The notes: generated from the letters alone by a model not told the origin. A stretch of 45,024 nt of DNA from Methylacidimicrobium fagopyrum (GCA_026225255.1 JAMFSJ010000042.1:1-45024); one strand, 5' to 3'; numbered from the stretch's first letter, positions 34,895-44,130 are shown. Program-made: numbers and translations.

Positions 34895-36343
34895 TCAGGG
34901 CTTTTTAGATGACGAATCATTCAGCCAGTCGGTGAACGGATCCCACGGCGGCAACACGATTGATTTTTGTTTAGTCAACGCGAGCAACTCAGGCGGGACG
35001 AAGCGGCGGTCGATGATCACTTGGAAAAGATGTTTATCCGCCCATTGATTATCGATGGTAAACCAACCATTATCGCCCGTTTCCTTGCCCCAGGAATTCT
35101 CGACTTTCCACTTTGTAGCTTTGCCCGCATGCACATCCACCCCGGTGATCACCATCGCATGGTTCGGCGTGCCATTTTCAAAAGCCAGCGTATCGGCCTT
35201 GCTCATTGAAAAATCGATGCCAAATAAATCCGACTTGTCCTCGATGTCTGCCAACCAGAGCCCTTTTTTAACATCGCCTTCGGCTGAGACATTCGCGGCA
35301 AACCAGACTGCCTGATCCGCTAAAATTGATTTAAGCACCATGTCCATCATGGCCTGCATATCAATATTAACCGCATCCATGTTCGGCTGATCGGCCATAT
35401 TCCGTTCCCAAGACCACTCGAGGCGGGCATGCATTGGCTGCCCGGGATAATTGGCGAAACTCACGTAGCGATCCAAGTCTTCACCCAGAAATTTTCTACT
35501 AAAGGATTGCGGCGTGTAGGATTTTAGGGAAGTTACTTTATCGCTTTTATTTTCGTAACGCCATTGGAAGGTCGTCGGTGGTTGACCGAGGCAGAGAACC
35601 AATATCTTATAAATGTCCTGCAGCTTGGCCAGCTTCCATTCCTGGAGTTTATTTGTGCTGGCACTGTCGTAAGCCGGTTGGCGAATCTCAATTGCCGCCT
35701 TGCGTAAGCAGATCGCCAGTAAGGCATCCATTTCATCCGTATGAGCGGCGGCGTAATCATCCGGCATCACCGATTCCGGCACCGCCCCATATTTTTGGAT
35801 TAAAGCGTGGACATAGTTCCAGTCGCCCCCGTCGCTGATCAGGTTTTGCAGGAATGTATCCAAGCGGCGGCTATGAATCGGTTCCTGACGCAGACTGATG
35901 GCCAATTCGAGCGAACGGTTGGCCGCTTCCAGTTCTTCATAAAACTGTTCATACGCTTGGGAGAGCATGAAATCTTTCATTTTATGTTTGGCGATGACGG
36001 CCGGTCGGAGCGCATTAAGGCCTGCAAAAAGCCAGCAACGCCCGGACTTATTTTGGTTGGCAATTGAGCCGGGCGTTTTGATCTCATGAGTAAAGAGCGG
36101 ATCGTTCTGGTTCTCCACATCCGGATTGATCACCAATGATTTAATACTGTTATGCGCCAAGGCGTTTTGAGCAGCCCGCAGTTCCGCCGTCATCGGCAGC
36201 GTGTCGGCCAGCGACTTTAACAGCTCAGAAGTGAGCGCCGCATCCGGTGAAGGACTTTCCCCCGGCAACGGTTGATATTGGGCGTAGGCTGAGGTGGCCA
36301 CCAAAGTCACCCCCGTTAAAAGCAATTTAAGCATCCTTTTCAT
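34895..36343 (-). CDS. Exported C1B-family cysteine peptidase (bleomycin hydrolase-like)
   Basis: A 482-aa protein whose family trims peptides as an aminopeptidase. A signal peptide is at about residues 1-21 (MKRMLKLLLTGVTLVATSAY). The catalytic triad is visible: C103 in SGRCWLFAGLNALR, H395 in TPNHAMVITGVDV and N416 in VENSWG. The cysteine follows NQNKSG, as in the PepC/bleomycin hydrolase group. Most members of this group are cytoplasmic, so a signal peptide is notable. The C-terminal extension past the triad (about 65 residues) is longer than in papain-like enzymes and is typical of C1B. Confidence 0.88.
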   Translation of the reverse strand: MKRMLKLLLTGVTLVATSAYAQYQPLPGESPSPDAALTSELLKSLADTLPMTAELRAAQNALAHNSIKSLVINPDVENQNDPLFTHEIKTPGSIANQNKSGRCWLFAGLNALRPAVIAKHKMKDFMLSQAYEQFYEELEAANRSLELAISLRQEPIHSRRLDTFLQNLISDGGDWNYVHALIQKYGAVPESVMPDDYAAAHTDEMDALLAICLRKAAIEIRQPAYDSASTNKLQEWKLAKLQDIYKILVLCLGQPPTTFQWRYENKSDKVTSLKSYTPQSFSRKFLGEDLDRYVSFANYPGQPMHARLEWSWERNMADQPNMDAVNIDMQAMMDMVLKSILADQAVWFAANVSAEGDVKKGLWLADIEDKSDLFGIDFSMSKADTLAFENGTPNHAMVITGVDVHAGKATKWKVENSWGKETGDNGWFTIDNQWADKHLFQVIIDRRFVPPELLALTKQKSIVLPPWDPFTDWLNDSSSKKP

Positions 36344-36569
36344 TGTTTAAAAAACTTGATCGCGCGGCGTATCTCCCAAAACCGTGGCCTAATCCCAATA
36401 ATTGCCGCCCCACGATTACATCACGATTTTTCAATATGACAATTCATAGTTTTTTTTGGGGGACTTAAAATAAAGACTTAACGTCAGCTTAAACCAGAAA
36501 GTATGAAATATCCTGACTTGAAGCTTGCGTTGAGTGCGCTCATTGCTTTTTATGTCCAGCCTGAACTCC

Positions 36570-37397
36570 ATGAAATGGAATAAATTATTTTTATTGGCCG
36601 CCGGGTTTTTTACGGCTTTTTCACTGAACGCTTGGGCGCAAACCAACTCGACGGCGACGACCAATGGCGCGACCGTTGTTGTTCCCAACTCGAAGGGTGG
36701 GTCGAAAATTGAAGCTCCCACAAAAAACGGCCTCGCGGCCACGATCAAATATCCTTGGAACAGCATGGCCACGGCGGGATTAACGCTCACTCGGGGTAAT
36801 AGCGATACCTTATTGGCCACGGCAAAAATTGCTTCGGGCAAAAAAACGCCGGTCAATGAATTCAGTTTAGGCGCGGATATCGCCTACGGTTCCGCCAGTG
36901 GGATTGAAAACAACAATACCTATCACGCTTTTGGCCAATGGAATCATCTATTTTCAGAAAAATGGTATGATTACGTTCGCGATGAAGGCCTGCATGATGG
37001 CATCGCCCAAGTTAAATACCGTTTCACCGTCACTGCCGGCATGGGTTATTATTTCATCAAGCAAACGAACACCACGCTCACAACTGAAGTCGGTCCCGGG
37101 GTGGTTGTCGAGCGCACGGGGGCGATCGATAATACTTACGCAACACTGCGGCTCGGGGAACATTTTGAACACAAATTCAATAAGAATTCCGCTCGGATCT
37201 GGCAAACCGTCGAAGTCCTGCCGCAGGTGGATAAGCCGAGCGATTATCTCGTCAACTTCGAGATCGGGATCGAGTCTGCGCTCTACCGAAGTGTGAACTT
37301 ACAGGTTTATCTGGACGACAATTATAATAGCCAGCCGGCCGTTGATTTCAGGCGCAACGACACGAAGCTGGTCAGCGGGATTAGCTATAAATTCTAA
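36570..37397 (+). CDS. DUF481 outer-membrane beta-barrel-like protein
   Basis: A 275-aa exported protein with a signal peptide MKWNKLFLLAAGFFTAFSLN ending at AWAQ. The body is DUF481-like: GLTLTRGNSDTLLATAKIA, a series of alternating amphipathic strands (AYGSASGIENNNTYHAFGQW), RFTVTAGMGYYF, and a final strand LVSGISYKF ending in Phe as for an outer-membrane barrel. DUF481 proteins have been named salt-stress-induced outer-membrane proteins, but their function is unclear. The ATG at 36570 was preferred; 36552 is the alternative. Confidence 0.82.
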   Translation: MKWNKLFLLAAGFFTAFSLNAWAQTNSTATTNGATVVVPNSKGGSKIEAPTKNGLAATIKYPWNSMATAGLTLTRGNSDTLLATAKIASGKKTPVNEFSLGADIAYGSASGIENNNTYHAFGQWNHLFSEKWYDYVRDEGLHDGIAQVKYRFTVTAGMGYYFIKQTNTTLTTEVGPGVVVERTGAIDNTYATLRLGEHFEHKFNKNSARIWQTVEVLPQVDKPSDYLVNFEIGIESALYRSVNLQVYLDDNYNSQPAVDFRRNDTKLVSGISYKF

Positions 37398-37445
37398 TTG
37401 GCAAATTGAAATGACGGAAGTTATCCGCGGGCGACAAGAAGCCAC

Positions 37446-37731
37446 CTAGTTCTTTAATTCATTCCGGAAAAAGTTCGCCACCACGGGGAGATTGTCCGTA
37501 TTGATCAAGCCGCATGCAAGGTGTGCCACCCATTCAAGTTATCCGGCGCGCCCCAAAAGCGGATGCGCCGTCCCTGTTCATGCGCTCGCTTGATTACTAA
37601 TTGAAGATACTCCCAGCTTGCGTGAGCAGCAATGGTTGATTATCGGCCAGCGCGCGGCTAGCGATCAAAACGATCGTAAAGCCGAGGCCAACCGTCATCA
37701 ACCAGCGGTTATTCTTAAAAAATGCAAGCAT
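37446..37731 (-). pseudogene. Remnant of an exported PLC/GDPD-like phosphodiesterase
   Basis: An ATG at 37731 begins a convincing signal peptide (WLMTVGLGFTIVLIASRALA) and continues ADNQPLLLTQAG, then stops at 37597. In the other frame the same DNA continues as EYLQLVIKRAHEQGRRIRFW and GAPDNLNGWHTL, then after another frame change ACGLINTDNLPVVANFFRN to a stop at 37446. The segments GRRIRFWGAPDN and LINTDNLP resemble the C-terminal end of PI-PLC/GDPD-like phosphodiesterases. The catalytic middle (about 200 aa) is missing, so this is a deletion plus frameshift remnant. The family call is from recognition only. Confidence 0.6.
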
Positions 37732-37986
37732 CGCACGATCATACGCCGTTTCGGATCGGGCCCAAGGGCGACCAGGTTACAATCACGCAAACAACCGCCG
37801 CTACCCCAAACGCTGCCGCCATCGGCTTCGCTAAAGCCGGAAGCATAGCTGTTAAAATCTAATCGGATGAGTTAGAATCCATTTACAATTCAAATTAAAT
37901 CGAGCGCAGCGGTTTGCCTAACTTGCTTGGCAATGCGATTTTAAAGTTAAAGGAAATAATGAAACCCGATAATTGGAGGACAAAAA
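37732..37986. other. Intergenic stretch with no supported gene
   Basis: The stretch between the pseudogene and the next gene holds only short frames. One plus-strand frame (about 37722-37862) contains GDQVTITQTTAAT and AIGFAKAGSIAVKI but has no ribosome binding site and no homology I know. The last 60 bp are AT-rich and probably hold the promoter for the 81-aa gene that follows. Confidence 0.4.
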
Positions 37987-38232
37987 ATGAGAATACCCCG
38001 AGGCGAAATTAATTTTATTAGCGACTGTCACCTTACCGAATTAGTCGGTGATACCTATTATGTTTATAACGATGAGTCCGTGTTTTGTCAGAATTCTGTC
38101 CGCACCATTAAATTAGGCAAACGTGAACGCGATGCCCATGGCAAGCCAGTGCACTTTGCCTCCGTTAGCGATGCTGACAATTGGGTTAAAAACGGTAAAA
38201 TCATTCATCCAAAAGTTCAGTTTGGCGCTTAA
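37987..38232 (+). CDS. Hypothetical 81-aa protein with strong ribosome binding site
   Basis: I do not recognise this protein. It starts MRIPRGEINFISDCHLTELV, has GDTYYVYNDESVFCQNSVRT, and ends KNGKIIHPKVQFGA. It looks like a small mostly beta-strand cytoplasmic protein with two Cys residues. TTGGAGG seven bases upstream of the ATG is a near-perfect Shine-Dalgarno site and strongly supports the start. It is followed by tRNA-Leu on the other strand. Confidence 0.65.
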   Translation: MRIPRGEINFISDCHLTELVGDTYYVYNDESVFCQNSVRTIKLGKRERDAHGKPVHFASVSDADNWVKNGKIIHPKVQFGA

Positions 38233-38335
38233 AGAAACCAAGGTCTGGCGGCGGTTGGATTCGAGTTCAATTCCCGCAAGGTGAGCACCCTCTTTTTAAC
38301 AAACAGGCCAATGTGAAGACTGGCGGTTAAGAAGT

Positions 38336-38423
38336 TGGTGCCGGTGGTCGGACTCGAACCGACACGACTGTTTAAGGTCCCAGGATTTTAAGTCCTGTGC
38401 GTCTGCCATTTCGCCACACCGGC
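38336..38423 (-). tRNA. tRNA-Leu, anticodon UAA
   Basis: The minus strand folds as a class II tRNA. The acceptor arms GCCGGTG and CACCGGC pair fully, followed by discriminator A and an encoded CCA (38336-38338). The anticodon stem CAGGA/TCCTG encloses the loop CTTAAAA, giving anticodon UAA. The long variable arm (GGGACCTTAAACAGTCG) and T-arm GGTTCGAGTCC are present. The leucine identity fits the A73 discriminator and the long variable arm. Confidence 0.96.
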
Positions 38424-38658
38424 AATTTTTATTTTCCACACCGAGTTGTCTGGCAGCGACAACCGATGCATGCCGTTAATTTCGCAAAAGTTTGGGGCGG
38501 ACGCAAGCAACCGATTTGAACATTCTGGCTTCGCAATGTCCGTTTTTACATCCAGCTCAAGGTTGAGAACCCCATTACCGGCTTAAAAAGACAAGGTGAG
38601 GACGATTAAATCGTCCCGACGGCCAGTCCTTCCAGTCTGCCGCCAAGAGATTTAATCT
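38424..38658. other. Intergenic stretch with one short hairpin
   Basis: I see no gene here. GGACGAT (38600-38606) and ATCGTCC (38610-38616) form a 7-bp hairpin with a 3-nt loop, without a T-run. It may be another palindromic repeat or a weak processing site downstream of the FAD gene. Confidence 0.45.
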
Positions 38659-40386
38659 TTAAACCGCACCCGCTTCCTTCGGCCAATCCAACCGCACGCC
38701 GTCGGTTTGCAAAAGTTTTTGAAACTCTTGCAGCAGCTCCGTTTTATTGTGGACTTCACGCGGCATTTTCTTTTGCGCCACGCAGAAGGCCGCGAGCGCG
38801 CCGGTGGATTCGCCGATATTCCATTCAATCGGATGCAGCCGATAACAACCGTTAGTGAGGTGCGTGACGCCGAGATTTTTGCACGCGGGCAATAGGTTTT
38901 CCATGCGTTGCGGAATCAAGGCGCCGAGCGGAATTTGAAACGGCAACGTGCTACCATAAGCTCCGTGATCGCCAGTGGTCGTGATGTGCAAATCCATCCG
39001 GTAACTGCCGATGCCGACCGAATCGGCAAATTTTTTCGCCGTCACTTCATCGCGCGACAAACCGGTTTCCTTCATGCGCAATTCCGTCCGCACATGCTGT
39101 TCCAATACGGTAAACTCGGCACGAATACGACGGCCTTCTCGAATGTAAGGATATTTCGCCAGCCCGTCCACAGTGCCGACGATGTCCGGTCGCAACCGCA
39201 AACCCGCCCAACCGGTTTTGCCGTTGGGCCGTGGCGCTTCGGTTTGCAACCAGTAAAGCAGCGACAAACTTAATTGTTTCGCGCACTCAATATTTTTAGC
39301 GACGGTCGCTTCATCCACATCGCAGATCATACCGAACGAATAATCATTCTGCGGCCAGTTCACGATGGTCATGTCGCCGCGATAAAATCCCGGCTGAAAT
39401 AAATCGCGATCAGCGATGCGCCGGTAGGTGAAAAATCCTTTGCGCGTTTCCGGATCAAAACCAATTTTTTTGGAATCGGCTTCATCAAAACTCAAGAAGC
39501 GATAATTTTTTTGTGCCGAAGTCGTCAGCGAAAAATCGCGCCAATACGCATAGTCACGCGGCCGGTCGATGACATGATTTTCACCCGCCACATAATCCAT
39601 CACAAAACAGGATGTGAAGCCTTGCAGATTATTCGGCTGCGCTTCCGCTCTCGCGTTCGGCTCGGTCGTGTCTTTTTGCGCTTCGGCTCCGATGACGTAT
39701 TCCGTTTTAGTCAGCGGCAGCAAGTCCCCCTGCTCCGTCGCATCCGCAAAAAATGGCGCGCGCAAAATCAATTCGTGGCGTGATTCCAAATCCACAACGC
39801 GCACGGCATTCACGCGGTCACCGCCGACATCCGCACTGACGGCTTTATGATTAAGCAAAATCTGCACCTGACCATTGCCGAGATACGGCGCGAGCATCTC
39901 ATACAAAACGGCGAGCGCAACGCGCGGTTCGCAACCGATCCGTGAAACCCAGGAACTGCCGGGATTAAAATATTTATCCGCCCGCGATTTTTCGGTGAGC
40001 GGATAATTACGCCGATAAAAATCACGGACGCCGTTGCGCAACTTTTGATAACTACGCGTGCCGCCAAAAGTCTCGATCCATTTATTTTCATCCGGCGGCA
40101 CCACTTGCGCCGTCCATTGACCGCCGATCCAATCGGTTTCCTCGGTGAGAATGACCTTCAATCCATTACGCGCCGCCGCGAGCGCCGCCGCGCAACCACC
40201 GAGTCCGCCACCGATGACAATGAGATCAGCCGCCATTTCTTGCGTGCGCGGCGCGGGTGAAACGGTTGCTGCGGAATTTGTTTCATCCGCCGCCGCAGCG
40301 GAAACGCCCGTCAAAATCAATGGCGCGGCAAGGCCGATGCTTTTCAGAAAATCGCGCCGACCGAGTTGGTTCGTTATTTTATTCAT
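38659..40386 (-). CDS. Tat-exported FAD-dependent oxidoreductase
   Basis: A 575-aa protein with a twin-arginine signal (LGRRDFLKSIG at residues 8-18). The FAD-binding Rossmann motif is at about 55-72 (LIVIGGGLGGCAAALAA), followed by LTEETDWIGGQW and EPRVALAVLYEML. This is the FAD_oxidored group often found with carbohydrate genes in Planctomycetes and Verrucomicrobiota. The substrate is unknown. It starts 3 bp after the DUF5009 stop and is the last gene of a four-gene minus-strand unit. Confidence 0.88.
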   Translation of the reverse strand: MNKITNQLGRRDFLKSIGLAAPLILTGVSAAAADETNSAATVSPAPRTQEMAADLIVIGGGLGGCAAALAAARNGLKVILTEETDWIGGQWTAQVVPPDENKWIETFGGTRSYQKLRNGVRDFYRRNYPLTEKSRADKYFNPGSSWVSRIGCEPRVALAVLYEMLAPYLGNGQVQILLNHKAVSADVGGDRVNAVRVVDLESRHELILRAPFFADATEQGDLLPLTKTEYVIGAEAQKDTTEPNARAEAQPNNLQGFTSCFVMDYVAGENHVIDRPRDYAYWRDFSLTTSAQKNYRFLSFDEADSKKIGFDPETRKGFFTYRRIADRDLFQPGFYRGDMTIVNWPQNDYSFGMICDVDEATVAKNIECAKQLSLSLLYWLQTEAPRPNGKTGWAGLRLRPDIVGTVDGLAKYPYIREGRRIRAEFTVLEQHVRTELRMKETGLSRDEVTAKKFADSVGIGSYRMDLHITTTGDHGAYGSTLPFQIPLGALIPQRMENLLPACKNLGVTHLTNGCYRLHPIEWNIGESTGALAAFCVAQKKMPREVHNKTELLQEFQKLLQTDGVRLDWPKEAGAV

Positions 40387-40389
40387 TGC

Positions 40390-41820
40390 TTATGTGCGCC
40401 AGAAAATTTTTCGCCGCGTCAGAAAACTTACCGTCACGGCCATCAGTAGCGTGATGATAACGCCTTTCCAAAAACCGCGCCACGGCGTTGTGGCAAAGTG
40501 CGTCAGCAAATTATCCGCACCGATCAGCGCCAGCACCGGCGTGATAAAATTGTTAATGCCCGCGTAAGCGATCATCGGGTTTTGACCGTTATCAATCAGC
40601 AGTTGCAGCCAACGTTTCTTTTGAAACACGTCAATTAGGATGGAAAAACCGATGAACACGCAGATCGCCAAACCAGCGGTCACGAAGTAATAACTCAATG
40701 TTGGATGATCTTTTTTGATGCCGCCTTCGTAGGGTTCAAAAAATAATCCGAGCACGAGCCAGTAAATCGCCCACGAAAAAAGTTTTTGATAAAGTCGCTC
40801 GGTTTTATTCAGCGGATTGGCGAGTAATTTCCAACCGACGAAGCAAAGAGCGAACGTCAGGAAAGTTGTGCCGACGAGCCAGCGTGCTTTTAAACCAATG
40901 AGCAAAACGAGCACGAATGAAAACATCAGCGCGAAGATGGAAATCAAGCGCCACGAGGAAGATTTTTCCTCAGCGAAGATGCTCGTGCTCCGCACCCAGT
41001 TCAGGATGAGATCGCCGGCGATGGTTCCGGGGATGACGACGCAGAGGTATTGCAGATAATACAATTTGTAAATCCACGACAGCGGCGAAAACATCCAAAT
41101 ATCGTGCACCCAGCCGTCGGTCGGTTCCGGCATATTTGAGAGGCGGATCGCCAAAATAATACCGAGCAGTCCGAGACGCGGCAGCAGTTGTTCGCGCGTC
41201 AACATCCACACGAGCGAGCCAAACACCGCCATATTTGTCAGCACGATGATGATGATGTCGCTGCGGTCCACGCTAAAACCGCTGCCGTCAGGATAGCGTG
41301 CGAAGGCGCAAAATAAGATCGCGGCGAGCCAGCCAAGGCCACGGATGGAAAGTTTTAGGGTGCGCGACCATTTGTCCGGCAGTCGCGTGAGGATCGGAAA
41401 GAAAATCAAAAAGCCGAATAACGCGAGCAACCAGATGCCGGTCGTCGGCTGCGAACTTAACGTGTAAGGCCGGATGGCCATCACGAACAGCGCGAAGAAG
41501 CCGAGCAATAATCCACGTTCCAAAACGAACCATAATAATTTTACGGACGACGTTCCATTTTCCATCCGCTTGGACAGCGCGAGCGGAAAGGCTGCGCCCA
41601 TTGAAAATAGAAAAAATGGAAAAACCAGATCCACCCACGAAATGCCGGGCAGCAAACCGTTCCACTGAAAACCCGGCGGCGGTTCCTGTGCGTGATACAT
41701 CCACGCAGGCAGCGCGTGTTCGCCGAACGGCAGCTGACCGGAAAGCAGCATCGCGAGAATCGCCAAGCCGCGCAGCGCGTCCAAGGCAAAGGCGCGGTTC
41801 GGCGAGGCGATTGGATTCAT
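40390..41820 (-). CDS. DUF5009 multi-pass membrane protein (HGSNAT/acyltransferase-like)
   Basis: A 476-aa inner-membrane protein with about 11-12 hydrophobic helices. The opening RAFALDALRGLAILAMLLSG is typical of DUF5009 and heparan-alpha-glucosaminide N-acetyltransferase relatives, which move acetyl groups across a membrane to amino sugars. GISWVDLVFPFFLFSMGAAF follows. The ATG at 41820 is preferred to a TTG at 41826. The context suggests processing of a periplasmic sugar substrate; which one is not known. Confidence 0.82.
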   Translation of the reverse strand: MNPIASPNRAFALDALRGLAILAMLLSGQLPFGEHALPAWMYHAQEPPPGFQWNGLLPGISWVDLVFPFFLFSMGAAFPLALSKRMENGTSSVKLLWFVLERGLLLGFFALFVMAIRPYTLSSQPTTGIWLLALFGFLIFFPILTRLPDKWSRTLKLSIRGLGWLAAILFCAFARYPDGSGFSVDRSDIIIIVLTNMAVFGSLVWMLTREQLLPRLGLLGIILAIRLSNMPEPTDGWVHDIWMFSPLSWIYKLYYLQYLCVVIPGTIAGDLILNWVRSTSIFAEEKSSSWRLISIFALMFSFVLVLLIGLKARWLVGTTFLTFALCFVGWKLLANPLNKTERLYQKLFSWAIYWLVLGLFFEPYEGGIKKDHPTLSYYFVTAGLAICVFIGFSILIDVFQKKRWLQLLIDNGQNPMIAYAGINNFITPVLALIGADNLLTHFATTPWRGFWKGVIITLLMAVTVSFLTRRKIFWRT

Positions 41821-41845
41821 GGACAATGATGACCGCGCCGTTACT

Positions 41846-42694
41846 TCAAGCTTTGTCGAACTTTTTCAAGGCGGCCATGGTTCGCGCCATCGTGCCCATC
41901 GGATTGACGCTTGATTCATGCTCCATCACATACCATTGCGTGCCGCCGCGCGTTTCGCACCAGTTGAAAACGCTATTCCAATCAATCTTATCTTCGCCGA
42001 TGACGGCTTCAGGTCCACCGCCATTAGGCTTGATGTGAATGGAGCGCGTGCGCCCGGGAAATTTTTTCAGTTCGGTCAGCGGATCCGCGCCGCCGTCGCA
42101 ACAGTTGCTCGTGTCGAGTTGCAAGATGACATCCGCACTGGTGTGTTCACCAAAAATATCCCACGGCATCTGACCTTCGATCGGATGAAAATCGTGCCAA
42201 TGCGAATGATAACCGATGGACAAGCCGAGCGGTTTGAGTTGGGCCGCGAGGTCGCTGAATTCTTTGGCGCGCTCGATCCACGCCGCCTGCGTTTTCGCCG
42301 TCATGTCCGGCACGATGATAAAATGGTTGCCGATGGTTTGATTGAATTCAATCGTCGCTTGAAGCTTATCAGGCCGAACCATTTCGTAAGGCGTGTGTGA
42401 GCCGCACGCGACAATGCCGTCGGCATCAAGCCACTTGCGGATTTCGGGGGCGGAATAATTCCAGTAACCCGCGAACTCAACGCCGTTGTAACCCAGCTTG
42501 GCGAGCGCGGCGATGGTGCCGGGAAAATCCGTTTTGCAACTTTCGCGCACGGAATAAAGCTGCACACCAACGGGGATTTTTTTGCGTGCAGACTTTTCTA
42601 TGGCGCAACCCGTCAGGCCAAGTCCCAAGGCGGTTCCGGTCATGCCCGCGAGTTTCAGGAAGTTACGACGATGAAGCAAATGGTTTTGAGCCAT
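41846..42694 (-). CDS. Sugar phosphate isomerase/epimerase-like TIM-barrel protein, exported
   Basis: A 282-aa AP_endonuc_2/xylose-isomerase-like protein. A Tat-type signal (RRNFLKLAG at residues 9-17) ends with GLTGC, so Cys30 may be lipidated. The barrel contains VGVQLYSVRESCKTDF, LGYNGVEFAGYW, IGYHSHWHDF and LQLDTSNCCDGGADP, with the metal-binding acidic and His residues expected of this fold. It starts 57 bp after the stop of the Gfo/Idh/MocA gene, and these two are often partners in sugar and inositol-type oxidation. Confidence 0.88.
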   Translation of the reverse strand: MAQNHLLHRRNFLKLAGMTGTALGLGLTGCAIEKSARKKIPVGVQLYSVRESCKTDFPGTIAALAKLGYNGVEFAGYWNYSAPEIRKWLDADGIVACGSHTPYEMVRPDKLQATIEFNQTIGNHFIIVPDMTAKTQAAWIERAKEFSDLAAQLKPLGLSIGYHSHWHDFHPIEGQMPWDIFGEHTSADVILQLDTSNCCDGGADPLTELKKFPGRTRSIHIKPNGGGPEAVIGEDKIDWNSVFNWCETRGGTQWYVMEHESSVNPMGTMARTMAALKKFDKA

Positions 42695-42751
42695 AATTAT
42701 TATTTTATTTTAGACTATGTTTTTAAATGCCTATCACCGACGTCTCCCCTA

Positions 42752-44071
42752 TCAACCACGCCGCATATACGGCAGATGCCACGGCTTGCGATATTTCACG
42801 CCGACCAATTTATCCGCGTCGTGATTACCGATTATTTTTTCTTTTTCGCTATCCCAGAAAATTTTCTGGTCGGTGCGATACGCAATGTTGCCCAAGTGCG
42901 CGAGGGTGGAAATGCGATGACCCTTTTCCAGATTGAGAATCGGCTGTTGCCGCGACTTCACGCAGTCGAGAAAGTTTCGCACGTGCGCCTCGCGCGGATC
43001 TTTGCCGTTCGACTTGCCGCGCTGCGACGGAATGTTCGCGCGCTTCGGTTCGGTCGTCAGTTGCCAGCCGGTGTCATTGAGGATGATGTTGCCTTCCGTC
43101 CCGTGCCATTCCACGCCCCACGGACGACTATTCAAACCGTTGTTCAAGCCGACGCGATGTTCCCAGATAAGTTGATACGTCGGAAATTCGTAAAGTGTGA
43201 CGAGCGAATCCGGCGTTTCCGAATCATCGTCCAAAATAAATTTTCCACCCGCCGCGGAAACCGCTTTCGGCGCGTCCGCCGACATTCCCATCTCGACCAT
43301 GTTCAACAAATGCACGCCCCAATCCGTCATCAAACCGCCGGCGTAATCCCAGAACCAGCGGAAATTAAAATGAAAACGGTTTTGGTTAAAATGGCGTTCC
43401 GGCGCCGGACCAAGCCAGAATTCGTAATCCACACCGGCAGGCGGATTGCTATCCGTTACGTGGCCGATGGTCGGGAACCAATCCAGAAAAGCCCACGCAC
43501 GCGCGAGGCTGACCTTGCCGAGCTTGCCGGAGCGGATGATTTCCGTTGCTTCGAGAATATGTTGCGAACTACTCCATTGGGAACCCATCTGCACGATGCG
43601 ATTATATTTTTTGGACGCTTCCAACATCGCGCGGCCTTCATCAATCGTCTTCGCGAGCGGTTTCTCGGTGTAAATATCTTTACCCGCCTGCGCCGCCATC
43701 ACCATCGGCAACGCGTGCCAATGATCTGGCGTCGCAATCAACACGATGTCCACATCCTTGCGATCCAGCACGCGGCGAAAATCTTTCACCGTGTCCGGCA
43801 CTTTGCCACGTTTTTCCTGACACAAGGCCACGGCTTTGGCGAGTTGCGCGTCGTCCACGTCGCAAGCCACGACACAGTCGATTTCAGGATTTAGAAAAAA
43901 GCATTTCAAATCCACCAAACCCTGGCCGCCGCAACCGATGATGCCGAGACGGATCTTGTCATTTGCGCCCGGCTCATCCGCCCGCGCGGAACGGATGTAA
44001 GGAAAAGCACCGGCCGCCAAACTGGCGAGCGCGGTTTTGCCAATGAAATTTCTTCGGGTCAAGGTTTGCAT
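42752..44071 (-). CDS. Tat-exported Gfo/Idh/MocA family oxidoreductase
   Basis: A 439-aa NAD(P)-dependent dehydrogenase. A twin-arginine signal (TRRNFIGKTALASLAAG) is at the N-terminus. The Rossmann motif IRLGIIGCGGQGLVDL is at about residues 40-55, and the family's EKPLAKTIDEG motif is further on. The C-terminal substrate domain contains WAFLDWFPT and a GLMTDWGVHLLN segment. These proteins oxidise or epimerise sugars, often in this phylum as exported multi-copy paralogues. It begins the minus-strand carbohydrate unit. Confidence 0.92.
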   Translation of the reverse strand: MQTLTRRNFIGKTALASLAAGAFPYIRSARADEPGANDKIRLGIIGCGGQGLVDLKCFFLNPEIDCVVACDVDDAQLAKAVALCQEKRGKVPDTVKDFRRVLDRKDVDIVLIATPDHWHALPMVMAAQAGKDIYTEKPLAKTIDEGRAMLEASKKYNRIVQMGSQWSSSQHILEATEIIRSGKLGKVSLARAWAFLDWFPTIGHVTDSNPPAGVDYEFWLGPAPERHFNQNRFHFNFRWFWDYAGGLMTDWGVHLLNMVEMGMSADAPKAVSAAGGKFILDDDSETPDSLVTLYEFPTYQLIWEHRVGLNNGLNSRPWGVEWHGTEGNIILNDTGWQLTTEPKRANIPSQRGKSNGKDPREAHVRNFLDCVKSRQQPILNLEKGHRISTLAHLGNIAYRTDQKIFWDSEKEKIIGNHDADKLVGVKYRKPWHLPYMRRG

Positions 44072-44075
44072 TTTT

Positions 44076-44109
44076 AAAAAAGCCCGCCGCCAGTTGAACC
44101 GGCGGCGGG
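44076..44109 (-). terminator. Rho-independent terminator of the partial edge gene
   Basis: On the minus strand CCCGCCGCC (44109-44101) pairs perfectly with GGCGGCGGG (44091-44083) across a 9-nt loop, followed by a C and six T residues (44081-44076). It lies between the edge gene's stop and the Gfo/Idh/MocA start and should separate the two. Confidence 0.92.
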
Positions 44110-44130
44110 AATGGTTGTTTCAATTTGTCT

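Noticed and set aside
37722..37862. 46-aa plus-strand frame ending GFAKAGSIAVKI
   Set aside because: No ribosome binding site, no homology, and its start overlaps the pseudogene start on the other strand.
38240..38335. Second tRNA-like segment with GAGTTCAATTCCCGC
   Set aside because: It has a T-arm-like stretch but no matching acceptor or anticodon stem.
42671..43894. 407-aa plus-strand frame opposite the Gfo/Idh/MocA gene
   Set aside because: Composition is that of an antisense shadow and the minus-strand gene is certain.
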